Positions 1 to 7,300 of a stretch of 33,398 nt of DNA are shown here, piece after piece. A program made the position numbers and the translations under genes. Within the stretch, counting starts at the first letter, position 1. Every line of letters starts with the position of its first letter. The DNA is taken from assembly GCA_934476545.1 (NCBI GenBank), contig CAKSOB010000008.1:1-33398 (forward strand). Reading direction: 5' to 3'. The notes under the pieces were generated by a model. That model was given only the letters and a program-made list of their open reading frames with translations, ran no database searches and was not told where the DNA came from. The stretch comes from an uncultured Eubacteriales bacterium. Its GTDB lineage: Bacteria; Bacillota; Clostridia; Oscillospirales; Acutalibacteraceae.

Positions 1-750
1 AAGGAACTCTGCCTCTTGAATTTTTTCTTCAAAGGAAGCAATCAAATAATGATCGGCTTGCTCCTCCAGTTCTGCATCACACTGCTCAAGGGCTGCATCT
101 AGCTGAATATCATTGGGCAGGAGCTGTTCTTTTTCCTGTTCGTTGGCAAAGGACAGCGCACCGTCAAAATAATCGGAGATGCTCCTCATCAACTGAAAAT
201 AATCCTCGATGTCTGCTTTTTCACGGAATTGAAAGCGACGCAAATTACCGCCCGGTTTTCCCTGCACGCCGATTGCGGGGTCAAATTTATTATCATACAG
301 AATCGTACTCTCATCATTCTCCCCCACATAGATAGCCGTCAACTGGGCATACAAAATTTTCTGCTTGTCGGATAGGGCATTCTCATCAATTTCTTCCAGA
401 CGTTTGCCAAAGGCATCGCTCTCTGCCATGCTGCTCTTTGCAGCCTCTAAGGTTTCCGAGTTCCATGCGCCTGCATCCACATCCCCCAAGCCCAATTTTT
501 CAGGATGGACGATCTGCGAATTGATTGCGTAAGGGTTGTTTGTATATTCCGTCACCAGAATGTCATCGCACAGGGACAACAATTCCGATTGGATGGCTTC
601 CTGCTCTGCTTGGGTATACACCACCTGCGAAGATGCGGTATTGGGCTGCCCATCTGATGCGCCGCAAGCGGTGACGGACAACGCCATTGCACCGGCTAAC
701 AGCAATGCAAGGATTCGTTTGAAAGAACCCGATTTCCGTTCTGACTTCAT
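1..750 (-). CDS. DUF885-like secreted lipoprotein (N-terminal part, runs off window)
   Basis: The reading frame is open from an ATG at 750 to the left edge, giving 250 residues with no stop, so the C-terminus is missing. A GGGAGG ribosome binding site lies just upstream. Residues 1-29 form a type II signal peptide: a basic N-terminus, a hydrophobic core and the lipobox VTAC with Cys29, so the mature protein should be a lipid-anchored extracellular lipoprotein. The mature part resembles the N-terminal region of DUF885 proteins, which include peptidase-like enzymes with a C-terminal HExxE-type site. The resemblance rests on the segment around LSDKQKILYAQL, a substrate-side GNLRRFQF stretch and EDYFQLMRSISDYFD. 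The family call is a recollection of pattern. The metal-site half lies outside the window, so catalytic activity cannot be judged. Confidence 0.7.
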   Translation of the reverse strand, partial: MKSERKSGSFKRILALLLAGAMALSVTACGASDGQPNTASSQVVYTQAEQEAIQSELLSLCDDILVTEYTNNPYAINSQIVHPEKLGLGDVDAGAWNSETLEAAKSSMAESDAFGKRLEEIDENALSDKQKILYAQLTAIYVGENDESTILYDNKFDPAIGVQGKPGGNLRRFQFREKADIEDYFQLMRSISDYFDGALSFANEQEKEQLLPNDIQLDAALEQCDAELEEQADHYLIASFEEKIQEAEFL

Positions 751-773
751 AAAAACACCTCCCATTTTCGTTT

Positions 774-802
774 ATAGTACCATACAGAGTTTTTGATGTA
801 AA
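774..802 (-). promoter_or_regulatory. Promoter of the DUF885-like lipoprotein gene
   Basis: On the minus strand TTTACA (797-802) and TACTAT (774-779) are separated by 17 bp, and a TG one base upstream of the -10 makes it an extended -10 element. It sits about 25 bp upstream of the start codon, directly downstream of the CAGACAA repeat array. Confidence 0.7.
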
Positions 803-814
803 GCAATTTTGCAA

Positions 815-894
815 AAAAAAACAGACAATTTGCAAAAAAACAGACAATTTGCAATAATCAGACAACGCCCGAGGAGGTGTGGCGGCATTGTCTG
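815..894. repeat. CAGACAA direct repeats plus one inverted copy
   Basis: CAGACAA occurs at 822-828, 841-847 and 859-865, spaced 19 and 18 bp apart. The first two copies are both followed by TTTGCA and preceded by an A-run, giving a near-perfect tandem unit. A fourth copy is inverted (TTGTCTG, 888-894). The array lies immediately upstream of the lipoprotein promoter on the minus strand. It may be a multi-site operator. It is too small and too regular in its A-tracts to be a CRISPR. Confidence 0.6.
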
Positions 895-933
895 TCGAAT
901 GCGACAATCTTGGATAGAATTTAGAACAAGAAC

Positions 934-983
934 TAAAATAAAGAAGCAATGCAAAACGAGTTTCCCCGGCGCATTGCTTCTTT
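934..983 (-). terminator. Intrinsic terminator after the glycerophosphotransferase-like gene
   Basis: A 12-bp perfect stem (941-952 with 971-982, AAGAAGCAATGC) with an 18-nt loop follows the stop codon of the minus-strand gene. It has a U-rich tail (TATTTTAG) on the minus strand and a T-run on the plus strand, so it could work in both directions. Confidence 0.7.
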
Positions 984-991
984 TTGTTTGT

Positions 992-2200
992 TTATTTCTC
1001 TTTTCGGTACTGCTCTAAGCGGTCGCCAAAAGCCAACTTTAAAATACGCTCGGTTGCGTGACCGTCGCAGGCAGACATGAATTTTTCTTTAAACTGACGA
1101 ACAACGGACAAGTCCAGTTCATCCAAGTGCTTGAGTTGCTCCACCAGTTCTTCCGTGGTGGTAACCACCGGTCCCGGTGTCAGATTCTCGTAATTGTAGT
1201 AGAAGCCACGCCAATCAAAGTAATCCTTTAAATCGTAGGCGAAGAACAGCATGGGCTTTTCCATGAGGGAATATTCAAAGATGAGAGAGGAATAATCGGA
1301 AATGCACACATCGCTGACGAAAAGCAGATCCTCAATGGAAAGCTCCTCCGTTACATCCTTGGCAAAGCTACGGAATTTTGGGTCAATGGGATGACGCTCC
1401 CGAATGAACGGGTGGTGCTTGATGAGCAGCACGCTGTCCTCTCCAAAGGCGTTGTACATCTGTTCAATATCCAGCGCATCCGGCAAGACGGCATTGGCGG
1501 TATTCCCACGGAAAGTGGGGGCGTACAGAATCACACGCTTGCCCTCGCTCTCCGGCATAACCTCTTTGAGGTGTTGGAACGCCTCTGCTTTTGCGTCCTC
1601 CTGATAGAACAGGTCGGTACGGGAAACACCCACCGGAACGATTTTATCCCGCTCTTGCTCCAAGTCCATGGCTTCGGCATATGCCCACACGACCTCCGGA
1701 CTGCTGACGGTCACATAGTCCAGATTTTTGTAAGCAGGGAATTTTTTTGCCTGCTCTCTGGAGTTGCCGAACTTTAAGTCGGCAGTGCTGAGTCCAAATC
1801 GCTTGAAGGCACCGCAAGCGTGCCAAAGCTGAATGACGGTGGTTTCTTTGCGAATCGGCACTGCACTGATAACGTTGCAGGCATCGTTGACAAAAATCAC
1901 CGAAGCGGTGGCGGCATCCTTCAAAAAGCTCAGGCTGCGCTCGGTGTACTCTTTTTCGCTGACAAAGGAGTAGCGCAAAAAGTGACACTTTACATTCAGG
2001 TCGTAGTCCTGTGTGAGCGTGTCGTACAAAGGACGGAATGTGTTGGTAATGTGGTCGGTGCGCATCTCCAAAAAGATAACCTTCTTGGGATCTACCGGTT
2101 CTTTGGCGTAATTTCCATACACCTTTGGGAATACATCGTGAATCATAAAGCCCTTGGCTTTGGATTTTGCCTTGGATTTGCATTTATCAAGCAAACTCAT
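992..2200 (-). CDS. CDP-glycerol/CDP-ribitol glycerophosphotransferase family protein (TagB/TagF/TarL-like)
   Basis: This 402-residue protein fits the Glyphos_transf family, whose members transfer glycerol- or ribitol-phosphate from CDP-polyol to a teichoic acid or capsule acceptor at the cytoplasmic membrane face. Visible family motifs are QLWHACGAFKRFG (124-136), YAPTFRG (226-232), KHHPF (261-265) and the polar nucleotide-binding stretch SDYSSLIFEY (301-310). It starts at ATG 2200 with GGAGG seven bases upstream. That GGAGG overlaps the TAG stop of the upstream cytidylyltransferase/reductase gene, so the two are probably translationally coupled. The N-terminus is Lys-rich (CKSKAKSKAK), which may help membrane association. 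Because the upstream gene probably makes CDP-ribitol, ribitol-phosphate is the more likely donor unit, but the acceptor cannot be told from sequence. It is a paralogue of the gene at 32018-33139. Confidence 0.88.
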   Translation of the reverse strand: MSLLDKCKSKAKSKAKGFMIHDVFPKVYGNYAKEPVDPKKVIFLEMRTDHITNTFRPLYDTLTQDYDLNVKCHFLRYSFVSEKEYTERSLSFLKDAATASVIFVNDACNVISAVPIRKETTVIQLWHACGAFKRFGLSTADLKFGNSREQAKKFPAYKNLDYVTVSSPEVVWAYAEAMDLEQERDKIVPVGVSRTDLFYQEDAKAEAFQHLKEVMPESEGKRVILYAPTFRGNTANAVLPDALDIEQMYNAFGEDSVLLIKHHPFIRERHPIDPKFRSFAKDVTEELSIEDLLFVSDVCISDYSSLIFEYSLMEKPMLFFAYDLKDYFDWRGFYYNYENLTPGPVVTTTEELVEQLKHLDELDLSVVRQFKEKFMSACDGHATERILKLAFGDRLEQYRKEK

Positions 2201-2211
2201 CTGTGTTCCTC

Positions 2212-3576
2212 CTATCGCCGTACATCAATCACCAGACCGCTATGTTTGCCCAAAAGGGTTACAATGGAGGCTCTTGCCACTTTGTCGGCTTTCAGTAATG
2301 TGCTGTCGTCCTCAATGCCGAAGTTCTTCACCCGCATTGGGGTTTTGGTACGCTCCGGATTGATGCAGTTTACACGGATTTGATCGTTGCTCCACTCCTG
2401 CGCCAATGCCTGCACAAAGTTTACCACCGCTGCCTTGGAAGAAGAGTACAGACTGTAAAACGGTCTGCCCAAGGTGTAGGAGCTGGAAGTGAAATGCAGC
2501 AATTGTCCGTGGCTTTCTTTTAGATAAGGATAAGCGCACTGGGAAACATAAATCATGCCACGATAGTTAATATCAATCATGGTGTCGATGGTTTCCAAGT
2601 CCATTTGGTGAAACGGCTCTTTCTTAAGAATTGCCGCCGATACCACCACATAATCAATGCGAGGCTCTTTGGCTGCAACCTGCGCAAAGGCTGCTTTGAC
2701 ATCCTCCATGCAGCTAATATTGGTATTAGTGGTGGAGCGGGAGAAGCTGTAAACCTTTGCGCCGTTCTCCTCTGCGATTTTGCAGATTTCCTCACCGATA
2801 CCGGAGTTTCCGCCGAATACCATTATGCACTTGCCCTTGAGCTGAGAGAAATCTGCGTCTTGGTTGGCTTCCTCGGAGTTCAGTTGGAACAGCTTATCGG
2901 TCAGGTACAAATCCTCAATATGAGTCAGCTTGATGTTCTTCCGGCTGCCGCTGATTACATGAATCGGCACCTCCGGCAAGTAGTTCTTTACAACGCCGCA
3001 GTCGTCGGTAGTTTTGAAGTTGGGGTCTTGCAGCGCCTTTTCATAGGCTGCCGCAATCACTTCAATGTGGAATGCCTGCGGCGTTTGTCCGTTATACAAG
3101 GTAGAACGGTCCGGCACGTTAACGATAGTCATGGTTTCCTTGTCTACCTGCACAATGGTGTCGGTAGCAGGAATTGCCACATCAATGGCAGAAAACTGTT
3201 CCAGTCCCTCCACCACCTCGGTGATAATATTGCCTGTTACCAACGGGCGCACGGAATCGTGGAAAATCAGGTTGACCTGCTCCCCTGCATACGCCTGAAT
3301 TGCCGCAAGACTGGAATGATAGCGTTCCCGTCCACCGTTGAGAATCTTCTTTACCTTGCGCCAGTTATTCGTCATAATCATATTTTCCAAATGCTGGGTA
3401 TAGTTTGGGTGCATAACCACGGCAATTTCGTCAATACGGTCATGCTCCTCAAAGGCTGTAATCGTGTGTTCGATGATGGTTTTTCCTGCCGCTTTGGCAA
3501 ACTGCTTGGGCAACTCTGTTTGGAACCGCTGTCCTACGCCGCCTGCCAATACAACCGCCACATTTTTCCGCTTCAT
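2212..3576 (-). CDS. Bifunctional ribitol-5-phosphate cytidylyltransferase / short-chain reductase (Acs1/Bcs1-like, CDP-ribitol synthesis)
   Basis: This 454-residue fusion has an N-terminal IspD/TarI-type cytidylyltransferase (about 1-235) with the CTP-binding signature LAGGVGQRF (10-18), LPKQF (22-26) and HDSVRPL (106-112). The C-terminal short-chain dehydrogenase (about 245-454) has the NAD(P) motif GGNSGIG (255-261), the SSS patch (364-366) and a catalytic YSSSK (377-381). The same domain order is known in Haemophilus Acs1/Bcs1, which reduces ribulose-5-phosphate to ribitol-5-phosphate and activates it to CDP-ribitol. That function is inferred here. IspD itself lacks the SDR half. I place the start at ATG 3576, which has GGAG nine bases upstream. 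An ATG five codons earlier (3591) lacks a good ribosome binding site. The downstream glycerophosphotransferase-like gene would use the product. Confidence 0.85.
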   Translation of the reverse strand: MKRKNVAVVLAGGVGQRFQTELPKQFAKAAGKTIIEHTITAFEEHDRIDEIAVVMHPNYTQHLENMIMTNNWRKVKKILNGGRERYHSSLAAIQAYAGEQVNLIFHDSVRPLVTGNIITEVVEGLEQFSAIDVAIPATDTIVQVDKETMTIVNVPDRSTLYNGQTPQAFHIEVIAAAYEKALQDPNFKTTDDCGVVKNYLPEVPIHVISGSRKNIKLTHIEDLYLTDKLFQLNSEEANQDADFSQLKGKCIMVFGGNSGIGEEICKIAEENGAKVYSFSRSTTNTNISCMEDVKAAFAQVAAKEPRIDYVVVSAAILKKEPFHQMDLETIDTMIDINYRGMIYVSQCAYPYLKESHGQLLHFTSSSYTLGRPFYSLYSSSKAAVVNFVQALAQEWSNDQIRVNCINPERTKTPMRVKNFGIEDDSTLLKADKVARASIVTLLGKHSGLVIDVRR

Positions 3577-3617
3577 CTTATGACACTCCATTCTTCGCTT
3601 TACTATTGCTAATACCT

Positions 3618-3646
3618 ATTTTACCACAGTTTTTTCTAAAAGCCAA
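3618..3646 (-). promoter_or_regulatory. Promoter of the CDP-ribitol / glycerophosphotransferase unit
   Basis: On the minus strand TTGGCT (3641-3646) and TAAAAT (3618-3623) have a 17-bp spacer. It lies just after the terminator of the aro operon, so the two downstream genes form an independent unit. Confidence 0.65.
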
Positions 3647-3676
3647 TAAAAAAACAGGAGGGATTCTCCGCTCCTG
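3646..3676 (-). terminator. Intrinsic terminator of the aro-tyrA operon
   Basis: The stem CAGGAG/CTCCTG (3671-3676 with 3655-3660) is followed on the minus strand by a run of eight Ts. It lies 12 bases past the tyrA stop. Confidence 0.75.
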
Positions 3677-3687
3677 CTTTCTTTGTA

Positions 3688-4539
3688 TTATTGGTCAAAA
3701 TACTTCCGCCGCTCGGTAGACTGAACAAACAGCTTTTTGATGGCTGCTTCGTCCTCCCGAACGATGGTATCCTTTAATTCTTCCATAGAAGCGATGAAGT
3801 CGTCGATTTCCCGCACCAAATTTTTCTTATTAAGGAAAAACAGTTCGCTCCACATGGTTTCGTTAATTTTGGCAATTCTGGTCAAATCTCGGAAAGAGTC
3901 TCCGGTATAGTCTTTCAGGTGGGTGTTGTCACTGGTGTTCATCAGACTGACCGCCACCGCATGAGTCAACTGAGAAACAAAGCCAATCATTTCGTCGTGT
4001 TTCTCAATGGACAGCTCTGTGATGTGATTAAAGCCCAGTTGCTCTGCCAATTCCCGCGCAAAGGCAATGGCTGCGTCGCTGTTCTGCGCCGTTGGGGTAA
4101 TGATAAAGTTTGCGCCATGGAAAATGGCTTCGTCGCTGTTCTGCACGCCGTAAACCTCTCGTCCCGCCATTGGGTGGGTACCGAGAAACTCCACGTCTTT
4201 CCGCAAGAAAGATTGAATCACATCCACCACACCGCACTTCACGCCTGCTACATCGGTCAACAAAGCGCCGGGTTTAAAATGCTTCTGATTCCGGCGAATC
4301 CAGTCAATCATGGTGTGGGGATACAAGCCAAAGATGACGAAATCCGCTTTGCCGATCAGCGCAGGATCTTCCTCAATGGTTCCCTCATCGATGATGTTGT
4401 GTTCCAGTGCATAATCAATGGTGGACTGACTGCGGGTAATGGCACTGATGTGACAGCCGGTTTTCCGAAGTCCTTTGGCATAACTGCCACCAATCAATCC
4501 AAGACCCACAATCAGTACGTTATCTTTTGCTGTAATCAT
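3688..4539 (-). CDS. tyrA: Prephenate dehydrogenase
   Basis: This 283-residue NAD(P)-dependent enzyme oxidatively decarboxylates prephenate to 4-hydroxyphenylpyruvate in tyrosine synthesis. The N-terminal Rossmann motif VGLGLIGGS (11-19) and the TyrA signature GTHPMAGRE (120-128) with its conserved histidine are present. The C-terminal helical dimerisation domain follows, with FVSQLTHAVAVSL. The protein ends there, without the ACT domain that many Bacillus-type TyrA proteins carry, and without a fused chorismate mutase. It starts at ATG 4539 with an ATGA overlap with the aroA stop, so it is the last, translationally coupled gene of the aromatic operon. A terminator follows. No chorismate mutase gene is present in the window. 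Confidence 0.95.
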   Translation of the reverse strand: MITAKDNVLIVGLGLIGGSYAKGLRKTGCHISAITRSQSTIDYALEHNIIDEGTIEEDPALIGKADFVIFGLYPHTMIDWIRRNQKHFKPGALLTDVAGVKCGVVDVIQSFLRKDVEFLGTHPMAGREVYGVQNSDEAIFHGANFIITPTAQNSDAAIAFARELAEQLGFNHITELSIEKHDEMIGFVSQLTHAVAVSLMNTSDNTHLKDYTGDSFRDLTRIAKINETMWSELFFLNKKNLVREIDDFIASMEELKDTIVREDEAAIKKLFVQSTERRKYFDQ

Positions 4540-5813
4540 GGCACAAGCACCTCTACCTTTCCTCCAACCGTTTCCAAATCTCGGAAAAATCCAGGGTAAG
4601 ACTTATTGATACACTCCGCTCCGTCAATGGTAACGGAGAAGTTGCCGCACAGCGCAGCAATCGCCAAGCTCATGACAATACGATGGTCTTTGTGTCCAAA
4701 CAGCTCGTTGCTGCCGTGGTAGGCTTTCCCGCCCTCGATGACCATTTCATTTTCGGTACTGTGGATGGTAACGCCCAACTTTCGCAGCTCTGTTTCCATA
4801 GCTTCAATGCGATCGGACTCTTTATAGCGCAAGCGAGCGGCATCTCCGATGATGGTTTCTCCATTACAATACATGGCAAGGACGGTTAAAATCGGTCCTA
4901 AGTCGGGGCAATCCCCAATGGACAGCGTTGCGCCGTGGAGGGGGCTTTTTGAAATTAAATAGCCCTGTTCCGTTTCGGTCACGCTGCCGCCGCAAGCCTT
5001 GATAAATTCCAAAATTGCCTTGTCTCCCTGCTTGGAGTCATGGCGCATTCCGGTGCAGCGCATATCCCGTCCGGCTGCACCCAACACCGCAAAAAAGGCA
5101 AGCTGCGAAAAGTCACCCTCCACAGTATAATCCCGTGGCTGATAGTGTTGGTTTCCGGGGATGAATAAGGTATTCTCGTCTTTGAAAACGGCGGTCACAC
5201 CAAACTGCGCCAATACCTCCAGTGTCAGGAGAATATAGGAGCGAGATTCAAAGGGCGGGCGCACCACAATGGTAGAGTCCTCTTTTAACAGGGGCAATGC
5301 AAACAGCAGACCGGTAATAAACTGGGAACTGACGTTGCCGTCCAATTCATATCGTCCGGCAGGCAGGCAGCCTTCTACCACGATTTCATTTTCCCGTTGG
5401 TCAAAGCGGAGGTTCCGCTCGTGGAACAGGGTTTCGTAAATGCCTTGAGGACGCTTCAGCAAGCGATTCCGTCCGGTAAAGGCAACCTGCTCTCCGGACA
5501 AGCTGAATACCGGAATGAAAAACCGCAAGGTAGAGCCGGACTCATTACAGTCAATGCGGTGGGTTTGCAGGTGGTGCAGATCGGAGATCCCTCGAATCAC
5601 AAGGCTGCGCTCTCCTTTTTCAATCACTGCGCCAAGCTGCTCCATGCCGCTGATGGTGGCTAGAATATCATCGGAATAGTCGATGTTGTCAATGCGGCTG
5701 ACACCGTTTGCCAAGGAAGCACAAATGATGGCTCTGTGCGCCATGCTTTTGGAAGGTGGAACCCGAACCGTTTGTACACCGTCAACCGCTTGGGGGATAA
5801 TTTTTACTTTCAT
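4536..5813 (-). CDS. aroA: 3-phosphoshikimate 1-carboxyvinyltransferase (EPSP synthase)
   Basis: This 425-residue enzyme joins PEP to shikimate-3-phosphate to give EPSP, the sixth shikimate step. Visible family features are PPSKSMAHRA (19-28, the shikimate-3-phosphate binding Lys/Ser region), DCNESGSTLRFF (88-99), DCPDLGP (301-307), RLRYKESDRI (327-336) and GHKDHRIVMS (373-382). Length is normal for the family. The usual GNAGT PEP-loop signature reads ESGST here. I recall this as typical of a Clostridia-type EPSP synthase group, and its effect on inhibitor sensitivity cannot be inferred. It starts at ATG 5813, two bases after the aroF stop, and its own stop overlaps the tyrA start. The ribosome binding site is weak, so coupling to aroF is likely. 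Confidence 0.96.
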   Translation of the reverse strand: MKVKIIPQAVDGVQTVRVPPSKSMAHRAIICASLANGVSRIDNIDYSDDILATISGMEQLGAVIEKGERSLVIRGISDLHHLQTHRIDCNESGSTLRFFIPVFSLSGEQVAFTGRNRLLKRPQGIYETLFHERNLRFDQRENEIVVEGCLPAGRYELDGNVSSQFITGLLFALPLLKEDSTIVVRPPFESRSYILLTLEVLAQFGVTAVFKDENTLFIPGNQHYQPRDYTVEGDFSQLAFFAVLGAAGRDMRCTGMRHDSKQGDKAILEFIKACGGSVTETEQGYLISKSPLHGATLSIGDCPDLGPILTVLAMYCNGETIIGDAARLRYKESDRIEAMETELRKLGVTIHSTENEMVIEGGKAYHGSNELFGHKDHRIVMSLAIAALCGNFSVTIDGAECINKSYPGFFRDLETVGGKVEVLVP

Positions 5814-5815
5814 AA

Positions 5816-6832
5816 TTAAATATCTCTGCCGATTACCTGTGCAATCTTTCTGCCCTTTTCCACAACCTGAGCGAATGCTTCCGGTGTGAGGGTTTGTGCG
5901 CCGTCAGACCACGCCTTCTTCGGGCACTGGTGCACTTCGATAATCAAGCCGTCTGCGCCTGCTGCAATGGCTGCCAAGGACATGGACTCAACCAGCTTGC
6001 TGTCGCCGGTTGCGTGGGATGGGTCGATGACGATTGGCAGGTGGGTCTTGCTCTTCAAAATCGGAATTACGCTGAGATCCAGTGTATTTCTGGTGTACTT
6101 TTCAAAAGTACGGATCCCTCTCTCGCACATGATAACGTTCTCGTTACCGCCTGCCAGAATGTACTCTGCTGCCATGATCCACTCCTCAATAGTATTGGAC
6201 AGACCACGCTTGAGCAGAACCGGCTTCTTGGATTTGCCCAGTATTTTCAGCAAATCAAAGTTCTGCATATTTCTGGCGCCAACCTGAATCAGGTCTACAT
6301 ACTCCTCGAACTCCGGCAGTTTGTCGGCGCTCATCATTTCGCTGACCACCGGCAGACCGGTTTCTTCTCTGGCTTCTGCCATGTACTTCAAGCCGTCTAC
6401 ACCCAAGCCTTGGAATGCGTATGGAGAAGTTCTTGGCTTGTATGCGCCGCCACGGAGCATCCGACCACCGGCCGCCTTCACTTTGCGGGCAATATCCAGT
6501 GTGGACTCCTCCCCCTCGATGGAGCAAGGACCGCCGATCATAACGATATTTTCCTGACCGCCGATTTTTACGCCGGCTACGTCTACTACCGTATCCTGTG
6601 GGTGGAAGATGCGGTTTGCCTTCTTGTATGGAGCGGCAATACGGGTTACTTCGTCTACATAAGGGTTGGCACGAACGGTTTTCTCGTCTACTCTTGTGGT
6701 ATCGCCAACCAGACCGAATACGTCATAGTCGGTACCGTGGATGCGGTTTACCTCTACACCAAGCGCAGTGAGACTTTGAATGAAGCTTTGCACTTCAGCT
6801 TCCGGTGTATTTTTCTTCAATGAAATAATCAT
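5816..6832 (-). CDS. aroF: 3-deoxy-7-phosphoheptulonate synthase (DAHP synthase, type I-beta)
   Basis: This 338-residue enzyme condenses PEP and erythrose-4-phosphate to DAHP, the entry step of the shikimate pathway. An N-terminal ferredoxin-like regulatory domain (about 1-70) precedes the barrel. The barrel carries GPCSIEGEE (101-109), RGGAYKPRTSPYAFQG (127-142), a VLLKRG substrate lysine region and a C-terminal IDPSHATGD metal-site motif. The N-terminal domain is the module that mediates tyrosine/phenylalanine feedback in relatives such as the Thermotoga enzyme, so feedback control is plausible. It starts at ATG 6832 with AAAGGA upstream. Placing the committing enzyme fifth in the operon, after aroQ, is a detail of this operon order. 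Confidence 0.95.
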   Translation of the reverse strand: MIISLKKNTPEAEVQSFIQSLTALGVEVNRIHGTDYDVFGLVGDTTRVDEKTVRANPYVDEVTRIAAPYKKANRIFHPQDTVVDVAGVKIGGQENIVMIGGPCSIEGEESTLDIARKVKAAGGRMLRGGAYKPRTSPYAFQGLGVDGLKYMAEAREETGLPVVSEMMSADKLPEFEEYVDLIQVGARNMQNFDLLKILGKSKKPVLLKRGLSNTIEEWIMAAEYILAGGNENVIMCERGIRTFEKYTRNTLDLSVIPILKSKTHLPIVIDPSHATGDSKLVESMSLAAIAAGADGLIIEVHQCPKKAWSDGAQTLTPEAFAQVVEKGRKIAQVIGRDI

Positions 6833-6862
6833 GTTGCAGATTCCTTTCTATTTTTTAGATTC

Positions 6863-7300
6863 TTATTTTTCCGTTAATTTTTGATGTAACACCTGAATGG
6901 CAGTTCGATAGCCGTTGATACCCTCTCCCATGACGGTATGGAAGCACGCCATGCCTGCATAGGAAATTTGCCGAAAGGCTTCCCGCTCCTTTACATTGGA
7001 AATATGAATTTCCACCGCAGGAATGGACACAGTTTTCAGGGCATCTAAAATCGCCACACTGGTATGGGTATAGGCTGCCGGATTGATGACGATCCCATCT
7101 ACTCGTCCGTACGCCTGCTGAATTTTATCTACGATGGCGCCTTCGTGGTTGCTTTGGAACACTTCGGTGGTAAAGCCTTCTTCCCGACCCCAAGCAATGA
7201 TTTGCTCTACCAGTTGAGGGTAGGTGGTATGTCCGTAAATTTCCGGCTCCCGAATGCCAAGCATATTCAGGTTAGGTCCATTGATTACCAATAATTGCAC
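6863..7300 (-). CDS. aroQ: 3-dehydroquinate dehydratase, type II
   Basis: This 145-residue dodecameric-type dehydratase converts 3-dehydroquinate to 3-dehydroshikimate. The signature NGPNLNMLG (7-15) and catalytic-loop arginine and tyrosine (R17, Y22) are present, followed by EIHISNV with the family histidine. I place the start at a GTG (7298-7300) because GGAGG lies seven bases upstream and the protein then begins exactly as the family does (MQLLVINGPN). A longer reading from 7378 would add 26 residues unlike any family member. The start lies 29 bases inside the 3' end of the aroE-aroK gene, so translation is probably coupled. Codon usage is ordinary. Confidence 0.93.
   Translation of the reverse strand: MQLLVINGPNLNMLGIREPEIYGHTTYPQLVEQIIAWGREEGFTTEVFQSNHEGAIVDKIQQAYGRVDGIVINPAAYTHTSVAILDALKTVSIPAVEIHISNVKEREAFRQISYAGMACFHTVMGEGINGYRTAIQVLHQKLTEK

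Noticed and set aside
815..894. CRISPR array
   Set aside because: The units are only 18-19 bp apart with A-rich spacers that are nearly identical, and one copy is inverted. This does not match repeat-spacer structure.
563..949. 128-residue minus-strand frame crossing the lipoprotein gene start
   Set aside because: It runs through the promoter and repeat array in a different frame from the lipoprotein, which has the signal peptide and ribosome binding site.
2605..3612. 335-residue plus-strand frame opposite the cytidylyltransferase/reductase gene
   Set aside because: It is antisense to a well-supported gene with clear motifs, lacks any family feature and has no ribosome binding site. It is a codon-bias shadow.
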